Source of the DNA: Neobacillus dielmonensis
Lineage (GTDB): Bacteria > Bacillota > Bacilli > Bacillales > Cytobacillaceae
NCBI RefSeq assembly: GCF_000612665.1
Contig: NZ_HG942048.1
Coordinates: 46,324 to 110,323, forward strand
Length of the DNA stretch: 64,000 bases
Direction: 5' to 3'
This document shows, piece by piece, positions 52,030-60,630 of the stretch. The notes under the pieces are model-generated. The model was not told the origin of the DNA. It searched no databases and saw only the letters and a list, made by a program, of their open reading frames with translations. The translations under genes were made by a program, and so were the position numbers. How positions within the stretch are numbered: the first letter of the stretch is position 1; every line of letters starts with the position of its first letter.

Positions 52030-53400
52030 TTAGACTGGACTGCTTACAGAGGAAAGTTGTTTATGAATTTCATAAGCCGCCATTTTTCCTTGCTGTGCTG
52101 CGGTTACTACCATGGCTTCGCCTTTACCTTTCCCAAAAATAACATCGCCGCACGCAACGATTTTGGGATTGGAGGTTTGCCAGTTTTGCGGATTCACCTG
52201 GACAACCCCGTTTTCATGGGCTATACCAAACTGTTCTATTAAATTAATATGTCTAGTTTGGCCAATCGCTTTAATCACGGCATCTGCCTGAATCACAAAC
52301 TCGGAGTTTTGGATCGCTACAGGGCGGCGGCGCCCATCTGCTTCCGGGTCACCTAACTTCATTTTATAACACTCAATTCCGATTACTTTTCCATTTTCAT
52401 CCCCGAGGATTCGCTTCGGTGCCGTCAACCAACGGAACTCCACTCCATCCATTTTGGCAAATTCGTATTCAAAATCGTAGGCCGTCATTTCTTCTGCCGT
52501 CCTGCGGTAGATAATTTTTACATTTTCTGCCCCTAAACGAACGGAACAAGTAGCCCCGTCAATTGCGGTGTTGCCTGCTCCAATGACTACCACCTTTTTA
52601 CCAATAAAATGTTGTGATAATTTTCCGGTTTTGGTAGCCTTGACAAATTCGATGGCATCATAGACACCATTTAAATTTTCACCCTCAATTTCTAGACTAG
52701 GGACATTTCCCATTCCTACAGCCAGCACAATTCGGTCAAACTTTTCCAAGAGTTCTTGTGCGGAAATATCTTTGCCAACGGCAGTGTTAGTGCGTATTTT
52801 GACATTCAATTTTTTTACCTGCTCCACTTCCCAGTAGGAAATCCGCTGTGGAAGCCTGAATGAGACAATCCCATACGTATTTAATCCGCCTGCTTTTTCT
52901 GCTGCTTCAAAAATAGTAACATCATAGCCAAACCGTGCCAGTTCTCTCGCAGCAGATAACCCTGCCGGCCCAGCTCCAATGATGGCCACTTTTTTTCCAT
53001 TTGAAGGACCAGGACCAAAAAGTGTGCGGTCATTTTGAATCGCCCAATCGGTTGCAAAGCGCTGCAGTTTCCCAATCATGATGGGAGAGGTCGAATAATT
53101 TAACACACATGAACCTTCACATAATTCTTCGGTCGGGCAGACTCTTGCACAACTAGCTCCGACAGGATTAGAGGACATAATCGTTTTTGCAGACCCCAAC
53201 AAATTTCCAGACGCGATTTTTTTAATAAAAGTTGGAATATCAATGCCTGTCGGGCAAGCTTTGATGCAGGGCGCATCATAACAATAAAGGCAGCGATTAG
53301 CTTCTTCCGTTGCCTCTTGATTCGAATATCCTTGCTCCACCTCTTGGAAGTTCTGTTCGAGATTGATTAAGGATATCCGTTGCATTTTTTCTGTTGGCAA
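52030..53400 (-). CDS. preT: NAD-dependent dihydropyrimidine dehydrogenase subunit PreT
   Basis: A 456-residue flavoprotein of the glutamate-synthase small-subunit type: N-terminal Fe-S segment CLYCYDAPCIKACPTGID and CARVCPTEELCEGSC, then FAD motif VAIIGAGPAGLSAAREL and NAD motif VVVIGAGNTAIDGA. It passes electrons from NADH to PreA. The start is a TTG at 53400 with AAGGAGGG at proper distance. First gene of the pyrimidine cluster, with about 170 nt before preA. Confidence 0.9.
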   Translation of the reverse strand: MPTEKMQRISLINLEQNFQEVEQGYSNQEATEEANRCLYCYDAPCIKACPTGIDIPTFIKKIASGNLLGSAKTIMSSNPVGASCARVCPTEELCEGSCVLNYSTSPIMIGKLQRFATDWAIQNDRTLFGPGPSNGKKVAIIGAGPAGLSAARELARFGYDVTIFEAAEKAGGLNTYGIVSFRLPQRISYWEVEQVKKLNVKIRTNTAVGKDISAQELLEKFDRIVLAVGMGNVPSLEIEGENLNGVYDAIEFVKATKTGKLSQHFIGKKVVVIGAGNTAIDGATCSVRLGAENVKIIYRRTAEEMTAYDFEYEFAKMDGVEFRWLTAPKRILGDENGKVIGIECYKMKLGDPEADGRRRPVAIQNSEFVIQADAVIKAIGQTRHINLIEQFGIAHENGVVQVNPQNWQTSNPKIVACGDVIFGKGKGEAMVVTAAQQGKMAAYEIHKQLSSVSSPV

Positions 53401-53730
53401 TAGAAACCCTCCTTCTAATATTCCATCAGAGAAATAGGCGAAATACCTTAATACTTATTCCCTAATAATTTGCGAGAAACAGGCCTCCTTCCTACTTTAT
53501 TTACTAAATTGCAGAAGATTCCGAATTTTAATCTTATTTTACAGGGCATTTTTTATTAATTCACCTGACAACCTGTAAAATTATGCCACTCAATCACTTT
53601 CCATTATGTAAAAACGACTGATCCTTGGTAGTCCTAATCAATTTACCATATCTGACATGCAAAAAATGTAAAAATACCTCGAGCTGTCATATTTTCTAAC
53701 CAACTTTTTTACTACTGAGGGAGGGCCAAA
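53401..53730. other. Intergenic stretch upstream of preT, no gene seen
   Basis: An AT-rich stretch with stop codons in every frame and no ribosome site before a usable start. It must hold the preT promoter and PucR-type control sites, but I cannot identify a convincing -35/-10 pair or operator by eye. Confidence 0.5.
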
Positions 53731-53767
53731 TAAAAAACAGAATTCCTGGTAAATAGGAAATCTGTTC
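53731..53767 (-). terminator. Terminator of the HemD-like gene
   Basis: AACAGA-TTCCT arm pairs with AGGAA-TCTGTT around a 7-nt loop, followed on the minus strand by TTTTTT. Confidence 0.8.
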
Positions 53768-53780
53768 TTATTCCATATTC

Positions 53781-54593
53781 TTAAAGACATCGAGAGTAGT
53801 GCCTGCTGAGTTCAACCACCATAGCTCCCATTCTCTCGTTTTCGGGAGTGATTACGCGTTCCACACCCTCTTCTCTTAAGGCTTCTGCCGTCACTTTGCC
53901 GACAGCAACGGCTAAACTATTATTTGCAAAACATTCTAAGATAGTAGAATAGAGATCATGCTCTCTTGCAAAGTCAAAAAGGGAGCGCACTTGTACGGCT
54001 GTGGTAAAGCATACCGCATCACATTCCTGGTTGATTAACTCCTTGCACAGAAGTGCAACCACTGCTGGGTCTGGTGCTAGATGCTGGTATGGAAGTAATT
54101 TGTGTACATTAGCCCCTCTGTCTTCAAAAAAGCTTGTTAATAAAGGTGCGGTTTCACCATGCAATTGAATGGTGACGCTATTCCCGTGGAAATCAAAGCT
54201 TTCAAGAGCCTGAATCAGATCTTTCGTTGTACCATCCTCAGCAACTGCTGCAGGCACAACAGTTAATCTTTTTAGTGCAGCAAGAGTTTTATAACCACGG
54301 GAAGCCACGTTTGCAGCTCGAATTTTGGATATAAATTCTTGCTCTATACCAAGGTTGCTAGCAATCTTTTGCAATGTTTCAATGCCAATGCCAGTGGTAA
54401 AGATAATCCAGTCGGCTCCATGTTGAATAAATTGGATTAGATCTGGCTTTACTTCTTCCTCTGACAAAAAGACGGTACCTTGGAGAGGCCGTGATAATGC
54501 GATTCCTCCCTGTTTCTCAATTAAAATAGTTAATTCCTCGATTTTTCGCGAGCCGCAAATGGCCACCCGCTTACCTGTTAAACCTTTTTCCAT
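53781..54593 (-). CDS. Uroporphyrinogen-III synthase (HemD) family protein
   Basis: A 270-residue HemD-fold protein: GKRVAICGSRKIEELTILIE, ADWIIFTTGIGIETLQKI, DAVCFTTAVQVRSLFDFA and VGKVTAEALREEGV follow the two-domain pattern of uroporphyrinogen-III synthase. The family has poor sequence conservation and no absolutely fixed catalytic residue. No other haem genes are near, so this is a stand-alone paralog and may not be the biosynthetic hemD. It overlaps no gene and is 18 nt downstream of the NAD(P)-binding protein gene. Confidence 0.75.
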   Translation of the reverse strand: MEKGLTGKRVAICGSRKIEELTILIEKQGGIALSRPLQGTVFLSEEEVKPDLIQFIQHGADWIIFTTGIGIETLQKIASNLGIEQEFISKIRAANVASRGYKTLAALKRLTVVPAAVAEDGTTKDLIQALESFDFHGNSVTIQLHGETAPLLTSFFEDRGANVHKLLPYQHLAPDPAVVALLCKELINQECDAVCFTTAVQVRSLFDFAREHDLYSTILECFANNSLAVAVGKVTAEALREEGVERVITPENERMGAMVVELSRHYSRCL

Positions 54594-54611
54594 TTAAGCA
54601 ATTCCCCCGAT

Positions 54612-55286
54612 TTATATTTTTAATATATTACCTGCCATGGTTTCAATTTCATTTGAAGGATGAATATGGACACCTGTTTTACCAGCTATAGCGGCAGATA
54701 TCATGGCGGCGGCTACTTGTTTCGCTTTAATGGCTTTAAATGGCTTTAGGGGGCCAAGCATTATGGCATTAAAGAGTCCACTGGCCTTTTCGGCCATCTT
54801 TTCTCCAAACCGAAACTCATCCCGCTTTCCTAGCAGCAAGGATGGACGAAAGATATGTATACTAGGTATAGATACTTTTTTTAGTGCCTCTTCGACATCT
54901 CCCTTAACCTGGTTATAGAAGAACAGTGATTTAGGATTGGCCCCCATTGCTGTGATAATGAGAAACCTTTTAGCTCCACCATTACAGGCTAGGTTCGCAG
55001 CTTCTGCTGGATAATCGTAATCAACTCTTCGGAACGCTTCCTTGCTTTTTGCCTTTTTCATCGTTGTTCCCAAGCAGCAATATACATCATTTACATCAAA
55101 CAAATGAGCAAATTCATTCATCCGTTCAAAATCAATAACATGGACTTCACATGCTGTATGGTTAATCTCAATTGGTCTTCTTACAAGAATATGTATTTTT
55201 TGATAAATAGACTGTTGGACTAGTAGTTGGATTAACTCCTTTCCAACTAGACCGCTCGCGCCAAGGATCAGTGCCGTTTTGTTCAT
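54612..55286 (-). CDS. NAD(P)-binding oxidoreductase (atypical SDR, YraR/HTATIP2-like)
   Basis: A 224-residue protein: ALILGASGLVGKELIQLL is a Gly-rich dinucleotide-binding motif with an atypical-SDR spacing; VYCCLGTTMKKAKSKEAFRRVDYDY and SIHIFRPSLLLGKRDEFR are the markers of the group. Function unknown. Immediately upstream of the HemD-like gene, gap 18 nt, so probably one transcript. GAAAGGGG precedes the ATG. Confidence 0.8.
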   Translation of the reverse strand: MNKTALILGASGLVGKELIQLLVQQSIYQKIHILVRRPIEINHTACEVHVIDFERMNEFAHLFDVNDVYCCLGTTMKKAKSKEAFRRVDYDYPAEAANLACNGGAKRFLIITAMGANPKSLFFYNQVKGDVEEALKKVSIPSIHIFRPSLLLGKRDEFRFGEKMAEKASGLFNAIMLGPLKPFKAIKAKQVAAAMISAAIAGKTGVHIHPSNEIETMAGNILKI

Positions 55287-55395
55287 TGTTTCTGCCCCTT
55301 TCAGCCAAAAGACTTTCTATTTCTATCATAAAGAAAGGACCGAAATTTAGCTAATTTTTTCTAAGTGAAGTGGTACTTATTATTACTTACTATCC

Positions 55396-55424
55396 TAAAA
55401 AGGCTGCCTACTCGGCAGCCATTT
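55396..55424 (-). terminator. Terminator of the DUF202 gene
   Basis: GGCTGCC (55402-55408) pairs with GGCAGCC (55414-55420) around a 5-nt loop, then TTTTTAGG on the minus strand. Confidence 0.85.
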
Positions 55425-55432
55425 CGCTTTAT

Positions 55433-55816
55433 TCATAACATGATAAAATAACTGCCAAACAGCAGGGAAATGATAATGATGAATATACTTAGTGTAATTA
55501 TATATTTTCTAGATGCAGTAAATGTTTGGTCATTTATGGTTGTTATTTTTTTAAAATAGACAACAGTCGCCATGATAATGGTAATAATTCCTAGAGCTAC
55601 TGAGGCAACCCCGATCAAATTTGCTAATATGTCTCCAGCTTTAGAAAGACTAAATCTCATATTATAATGTAAATTTGTCACTAAGAATCCAACACCTATA
55701 ACCGCAATTGCCGTTCGGATCCACGCTAAAAATGTTCGTTCATTGGCTAAATGCTGTTGGATATATTTTGAATCGACAGTCGGCTTATCTTGGTATTTTA
55801 CTTGCCTGCTAGTCAT
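55433..55816 (-). CDS. DUF202/YidH family membrane protein
   Basis: A 127-residue protein: LANERTFLAWIRTAIAVIGVG is the hallmark DUF202 start, followed by three hydrophobic helices (about 33-50, 67-90, 107-126). Family function unknown. GGGAT sits before the ATG. It stands alone with its own terminator. Confidence 0.85.
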   Translation of the reverse strand: MTSRQVKYQDKPTVDSKYIQQHLANERTFLAWIRTAIAVIGVGFLVTNLHYNMRFSLSKAGDILANLIGVASVALGIITIIMATVVYFKKITTINDQTFTASRKYIITLSIFIIIISLLFGSYFIML

Positions 55817-55904
55817 CCTATCCCTGCTTTGGACAAAATTATGAGTGTACCCTCAAACATATTATTGGCAAACAATCCCCTATCCATTCGAAAAATAGTA
55901 GAAC

Positions 55905-56672
55905 TTAATTATGAATGAGTGTAACCAGCTTTTCCAGACCTTCTAATAATCTTGGTGACGGCCGGCAATACAGTTCTTCTTCCAAGATAAGGATTCGCTT
56001 GTCACTAGAAAAAGGAAGGTCATCAAAACCGGGACGTTTTGTCACCAGATTCTTTTGAATCTTTTCCTTTCTAACTCCTACCCATGCAAGGCATATATAA
56101 TCCGGCTGCCGTTTCACGACATCTTCCCAATTTGTCTGCACGCTGGCCAATTCAACATCATGAAAAATATTTATTGCTCCAGCAGCAACAGATACTTCTG
56201 TTAGCCAGTTGATTTTTCCAGGCGTAAAAATGGGTTTGGGCCACCACTCCCAATAAAGCTTTGGCCTAGAAATATGCATTGAGTTTTTCTGCTTTATGTT
56301 ATTTAATCGTTCAAGAAACTGTTGTGCAGATTCTAATCCTCGTGATGCCTCACCAAGTGCTTCTGCCGTAGTGATCAAATCCAGCTCAATATCCTTTAGG
56401 GATTGAGGATTCAATACAATATGTGGTATCCCTCTTTTCTTTAGGGATTCCACATTTCGTTCCATACCTGGGACACTTAAAGAAGCAAGGACTAGATCGG
56501 GCTTTAATTGTTCAACCCGATCCATATCAATAGATAAATCAGGTCCAAGCCTTGGGAGTCCTTTAATGGAATCCGGCCAATCTGAGAAGTCATCCACCCC
56601 TACTAAATAATGGGTTAGCCCTAGGTACTCGATTATTTCTGTGTTACTTGGACATAAAGATATAATGCGCAT
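55905..56672 (-). CDS. BtuF-like cobalamin/iron-siderophore binding-fold protein without signal peptide
   Basis: A 255-residue protein with the BtuF/FepB fold: IISLCPSNTEIIEYLGL at the very N-terminus, VGVDDFSDWP, LPRLGPDLSIDMDRVEQLKPDLVLAS and PRLLEGLEKL at the end. It has neither signal peptide nor lipobox, so it would be cytoplasmic, unlike transport binding proteins. No ABC permease or ATPase is near. Such orphans occur in Bacillus; the role is unknown. AGGGAGAGG precedes the ATG. Confidence 0.8.
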   Translation of the reverse strand: MRIISLCPSNTEIIEYLGLTHYLVGVDDFSDWPDSIKGLPRLGPDLSIDMDRVEQLKPDLVLASLSVPGMERNVESLKKRGIPHIVLNPQSLKDIELDLITTAEALGEASRGLESAQQFLERLNNIKQKNSMHISRPKLYWEWWPKPIFTPGKINWLTEVSVAAGAINIFHDVELASVQTNWEDVVKRQPDYICLAWVGVRKEKIQKNLVTKRPGFDDLPFSSDKRILILEEELYCRPSPRLLEGLEKLVTLIHN

Positions 56673-56698
56673 CTTCTCCTCTCCCTTCTTCTCGCGTA

Positions 56699-57292
56699 TC
56701 AGACACCAGCTTCAACTGTAACCACTAACTTAAAGAGAAACTGATAAATTAGCTGATAGGCTTCACCAATGGTCATATTCTCATCAAAGCCTGCTAAATA
56801 ATTTAAAGCAAAGTTGATATTCCATAGTCCTTCTTCACTATTAAACAATAAATCAAAACTAGCTTGCTCTCCATGCATGTTATCAGAAAAGTATTGCTTA
56901 AGCTGTGGCTGAAACTTTTTCTGCAATTTTAAACCTAACATGACATCGTAGGTTCCAAACACATCATCAAGCTCTAGAGAAACCGCATCCACCAGAACAA
57001 TATCAAACCACTTTGATTCTAAATAAATGAATTCATTTTTATGTTTATAAAAATAGACTAGTGGCTGTGTGAGAAACGCGAAGCTTTCATTGCGAATTAG
57101 ATTTTCCGATTCTTTATCACAGCGCTCAATATAGGCATCAGCGAATCGTTCAGTTTCATCCATCTCGTTCAATGGGCCCGTGATGAGTTCATGCTCCTCG
57201 GCATAGTCTTTTTCCTCTTTGAATAACGAAACACCTTCTTTTCCTTTAGTTGTCTGTTGTGTAATATACTGTTGTATCCGATCCTTTAGCAT
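56699..57292 (-). CDS. Conserved protein of unknown function
   Basis: 197 residues from the ATG at 57292 (GGAGG seven nt upstream; the frame to 57352 lacks a site). Helix-rich: LKDRIQQYITQQTTKGKEGV, ADAYIERCDKESENLIR, VFGTYDVMLGLKLQKKF and FALNYLAGFDENMTIGEAY. No signal peptide or membrane span. I do not recognise the family. It lies 26 nt before the BtuF-like gene, so the two are likely co-transcribed. Confidence 0.7.
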   Translation of the reverse strand: MLKDRIQQYITQQTTKGKEGVSLFKEEKDYAEEHELITGPLNEMDETERFADAYIERCDKESENLIRNESFAFLTQPLVYFYKHKNEFIYLESKWFDIVLVDAVSLELDDVFGTYDVMLGLKLQKKFQPQLKQYFSDNMHGEQASFDLLFNSEEGLWNINFALNYLAGFDENMTIGEAYQLIYQFLFKLVVTVEAGV

Positions 57293-57372
57293 GGTAATTC
57301 CTCCAGTAGTACATTTTACTATCATATTGATTCTTTTTTTCAAAAAAATCAAATGTTTCGAGGAATTATAAA

Positions 57373-57399
57373 TGAAAAAAAGTGGCCTTATTGGCCACC
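57373..57399 (-). terminator. Terminator of the DHA2 exporter gene
   Basis: GTGGCC pairs with GGCCAC around a 5-nt loop, with TTTTTTT on the minus strand. Confidence 0.8.
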
Positions 57400-57408
57400 A
57401 ATAGCAGT

Positions 57409-58941
57409 TTAATTATTTTCCGCAAGTTTTGAGGATATTTGCGAATCATCTTGATTTACCATAAGCGGATCCTCCGCCTGTTTAACTCGTTTAATGAAGA
57501 AGGCCAGTACTAGAGCGATTCCAGCTACAAATACGGTGACAAAGAATGCGTCATTTATGCCTTCAAGCATCGCTTTCATCAAAGTTTCTTGTTTCAACTG
57601 GGCGAGAACTTCTGGTGTTGGCTGCTGTGTTAAGTGTTTCATTGCTTCAGCACCGATTTCTTTGGCATGTGTCTCCGTCCTGTTGGACATTACGGTTACT
57701 AATAATGCTGTGCCAATCGCACCGGAAACTTGCTGCAGGGTGTTGTTCATCGCTGTGCCATGTGGATAAAACCGAGCCGGCAACTGATTTAACCCGTTAG
57801 TAGATACAGGCATCATGACCATAGACATCCCAAACATCCGAAATGCGTACAAGAAAATCAATTGAGTATAAGTCGTGTCCAATGATAGCTTACTAAACTC
57901 ATAGCTTGTAATGACCGTAATGGTTAATCCAATAATCGCTAAAATCCGCCCGCCGATTTTATCAAAAAGTTTTCCAGTGATGGGTGACATTAATGCCATG
58001 ATAATAGCACCAGGCAGCATTAATAATCCTGCATCCATAGGTGAAATGCCTCTTAGGGTTTGCACATAAATCGGCATCAGCAGCATTCCAGAAAACATAG
58101 CCATTGTTACAACCATGGAAATGGTAACGGATAATGCATACATAGGATATCTAAAGATCCTAAAATTTAGCATCGGCCGTTCTTTCTTTAATTGGACAAA
58201 AATAAAGATGATTAAGCTGATCACCCCAACAGCGATCGTCCCATAAACATACGGACTGTCCCAGCCTTTTTTTCCTGCCGAACTAAACCCGTACAACAGA
58301 CCGCCAAAACCAGCGCTAGATAAAATTAATGAGACAACATCAAGCCGAGTGTTCACTTTCGCTTTTTGATCCTTAATTAAAAAGAATCCTACAATGAGAA
58401 TGGTGATCGCTATTGGTGAAATAAAATGGAAAAGCATTCTCCAATCATAGTGTTCAACAATCCATCCTGATAATGTCGGACCAATGGCGGGTGCCCCCAT
58501 CAAAATTAATCCAAAAACCCCCATCGCTGCTCCACGTCTTTCCACAGGGAAACTGATGAGCATCACATTCATTAATAACGGCATCATAATCGCCGAACCG
58601 GATGCCTGAATCATCCGACCCGCTAATAATATGGGGAAGATATGAGCAGTACCTGCTAAAAGTGTACCAAGTGAAAATAAGGTCATGGCGAATAAAAATA
58701 ACCTTCGTACTGTATATTTTTGAATTAAAAAAGCTGTTGTCGGAATTAAAACCCCATTCACCAGCATAAAACCTGTTGCCAGCCACTGAACTGTGGATGG
58801 TTCGACATCTAAATCCTTCATAATCGAAGGCAGAGCAATATTCATTAACGTATTGTTCAAAAATGCGATAAATGCCCCAATCATCAGGACAGCAATAATC
58901 CCATATGGTGGTCGTTTGGGCTCCTGAATCGATTGCTCCAT
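57409..58941 (-). CDS. DHA2 family (EmrB/QacA-type) MFS drug exporter
   Basis: 510 residues from the ATG at 58941 (GAGGAGG at good spacing; the frame to 58995 is less likely). About 14 hydrophobic helices. AFLNNTLMNIALPSIMKDLD in helix 1, TAFLIQKYTVRRLFLFAM (motif A region) and GPTLSGWIVEHYDWRMLF (motif C, antiporter) are standard for DHA2. It exports drugs against protons. Divergent from a TetR gene with a palindromic operator, the normal layout of a ligand-induced exporter. Confidence 0.9.
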   Translation of the reverse strand: MEQSIQEPKRPPYGIIAVLMIGAFIAFLNNTLMNIALPSIMKDLDVEPSTVQWLATGFMLVNGVLIPTTAFLIQKYTVRRLFLFAMTLFSLGTLLAGTAHIFPILLAGRMIQASGSAIMMPLLMNVMLISFPVERRGAAMGVFGLILMGAPAIGPTLSGWIVEHYDWRMLFHFISPIAITILIVGFFLIKDQKAKVNTRLDVVSLILSSAGFGGLLYGFSSAGKKGWDSPYVYGTIAVGVISLIIFIFVQLKKERPMLNFRIFRYPMYALSVTISMVVTMAMFSGMLLMPIYVQTLRGISPMDAGLLMLPGAIIMALMSPITGKLFDKIGGRILAIIGLTITVITSYEFSKLSLDTTYTQLIFLYAFRMFGMSMVMMPVSTNGLNQLPARFYPHGTAMNNTLQQVSGAIGTALLVTVMSNRTETHAKEIGAEAMKHLTQQPTPEVLAQLKQETLMKAMLEGINDAFFVTVFVAGIALVLAFFIKRVKQAEDPLMVNQDDSQISSKLAENN

Positions 58942-59058
58942 TGTGATTCCTCCTCTATTAAACCCATTGTTCATTTTTTTATACCCCTGTTTCATAATTA
59001 CCTATATTATACTGTAATTACATAATTTGCAATAAAAACCTTTTGGATTTTTGCCTGT

Positions 59059-59108
59059 TTGTAACTTGGGGAAAAATGGGTTACTATTAACTTGTACACT
59101 CAGTACAA
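59059..59108 (+). promoter_or_regulatory. tetR promoter with palindromic operator TTGTAC-5-GTACAA
   Basis: TTGTAA (59059-59064), a 17-nt spacer and TACTAT (59082-59087) form the promoter; TTGTAC (59092-59097) and GTACAA (59103-59108) are a perfect inverted repeat over the start site. The exporter's likely -10 (TATAAT on the minus strand, 59006-59011) is ~80 nt away, and TGTAATTACA (59013-59022) there is a second palindrome. Autoregulation is likely; direct control of the exporter is less sure. Confidence 0.7.
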
Positions 59109-59131
59109 TTTTTTGACCAAGGTGATCGTTA

Positions 59132-60043
59132 ATGAATGACCGAAAGCAGCATGTCATCAAGATGGCAAAACAGCTTTTTATTGATAAAGGATACCAAGCC
59201 ACGTCTATTCAGGATATTTTAGAGTACAGTGGAATTTCGAAAGGCACATTCTATAACTACTTTACTTCTAAAAATGAACTGTTAATGGCCATTATTAAAT
59301 CCTCTATCTCCGAACGGGAGAAAAGTCGAGATGATTTGTTAGTGGGACAAGCCCCCTCAGATATTGAAACTTTTATCAAACAAGTTGAATTTCAATTAAA
59401 ATTAAACCGAAATACAGGGTTACTTGCCCTTTTTGAAGAAGTAATGGTAACCAACGACGCAGACCTTAAGCATTATATGGAACGCAATCAATTGAACAAC
59501 ATTCGCTGGATCCACTCACGGTTTTTGGAACTATTTGGTGATAAAGCGCAGCCCTATCTATACGACTGTGCGATTATGTTCTTAGGAATTCTTCGTGAGA
59601 ATATTAAATTCAATCAAATAACGAATCAGACGAATGTGAATATTAGCCGAGTGGTACGTTATTCCGTCAAACGAATAGAAAATATAGTCAAGGATGTAAT
59701 AGAATCAGAGGATCAATTACTATCGCCTTTGCAATTGGAAAAATTAATACCAAATATGAATAAAGGGAATGAGTCGTTTCATAAGCAGTTGCATCATCTT
59801 ATATTTACCATCAAGAATGAACTGAACCAAGGCAATAATATTACCAAACAAATGGACTTGCTTGATTTTATCGAGGAAGAATTTCTGGATTCAAAAAAGC
59901 CGCGGCAATTTCTCATTCAAAGTGCATTGGACTCATTAAAATCGGATGAACAGCTCGAGATTAACGGCATGTTTTTAAAGCTAGAACGTCTGCTAAAGGA
60001 TTACTTTTTTGAGGTAGAATCAGAAGCTATGAAAACCCCCTGA
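59132..60043 (+). CDS. TetR/AcrR family regulator with long C-terminal domain
   Basis: A 303-residue regulator. The HTH region VIKMAKQLFIDKGYQATSIQ, ILEYSGISKGTFYNYFTSKN is textbook TetR. The remaining ~230 residues are helical and longer than the usual 190-220 total, so it may have an enlarged ligand or dimer domain. AAGGTGATC precedes the ATG. Divergent from the DHA2 exporter gene, and followed by a terminator that overlaps its stop. The likely effectors are exporter substrates (inference). Confidence 0.85.
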   Translation: MNDRKQHVIKMAKQLFIDKGYQATSIQDILEYSGISKGTFYNYFTSKNELLMAIIKSSISEREKSRDDLLVGQAPSDIETFIKQVEFQLKLNRNTGLLALFEEVMVTNDADLKHYMERNQLNNIRWIHSRFLELFGDKAQPYLYDCAIMFLGILRENIKFNQITNQTNVNISRVVRYSVKRIENIVKDVIESEDQLLSPLQLEKLIPNMNKGNESFHKQLHHLIFTIKNELNQGNNITKQMDLLDFIEEEFLDSKKPRQFLIQSALDSLKSDEQLEINGMFLKLERLLKDYFFEVESEAMKTP

Positions 60044-60066
60044 TTTTAATCTTTCAGGGGGTCTTT
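60032..60066 (+). terminator. Rho-independent terminator of the tetR gene
   Basis: ACCCCCTGA pairs with TCAGGGGGT around a 10-nt loop; overlaps the stop codon. Confidence 0.8.
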
Positions 60067-60081
60067 AAGTCTGATATGTAC

Positions 60082-60456
60082 TTAATTAAAGAATGCCTTT
60101 TGGATTTCCCAAATGAAAAAATGTTGTGAATACTGTCTAACTTCCACGACAGCGTCTTCTCCATTTTTTGTAAAAATCAATCCAGAACCCATTTGTTCTT
60201 TGTAATCCCATCCATTTGTTTTCATATATTCCTTCACTGTTTTATAATCTTGATTATTCCTATTCTCCGACAAATATTTTCTCCGTTTTTCAGATTTCTC
60301 CACTAATACATAGTCGGAATTGGAAAACTGAAGCTTTACGGTGGAAACCAGCATTGGGATTGGATTTCCCTCTTGGAATATGGATTTGGAACTGCCGGCA
60401 ATTAAAGAAAATGCGATTCCTATGGCAACTATTAAATAAACAATTCTTCTCCGCAT
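60082..60456 (-). CDS. Small membrane-anchored protein of unknown function
   Basis: 124 residues from the ATG at 60456 (GGGGAG about 6 nt upstream; the longer frame to 60591 lies partly in a terminator). An N-terminal helix (RRIVYLIVAIGIAFSLIAG) is followed by an outside domain with DYVLVEKSEKRRKYLSENRN and MKTNGWDYKEQMGSGLIFTK. No lipobox. Family not recognised; resembles small Bacillus envelope proteins of unknown role. Confidence 0.65.
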   Translation of the reverse strand: MRRRIVYLIVAIGIAFSLIAGSSKSIFQEGNPIPMLVSTVKLQFSNSDYVLVEKSEKRRKYLSENRNNQDYKTVKEYMKTNGWDYKEQMGSGLIFTKNGEDAVVEVRQYSQHFFIWEIQKAFFN

Positions 60457-60564
60457 CAGCAGCTCCCCATTCTTCTGATTTCCTACTCTATTATTATTAG
60501 ACGATTTACCCAAGGATATTGTTTCAAATAAATGAGGATATTTTCCAGATATGAACCAAACTGT

Positions 60565-60616
60565 AAAAAAGCTGATCCTAAAAGTAGGCAAAGTTACCTC
60601 TATAGGATCAGCTTTG
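60565..60616 (-). terminator. Terminator of the alpha-hydroxy-acid oxidase gene
   Basis: GCTGATCCTA (60571-60580) pairs with TAGGATCAGC (60603-60612), followed on the minus strand by TTTTTT. Confidence 0.85.
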
Positions 60617-60630
60617 TGGTAAAAGTTCTC

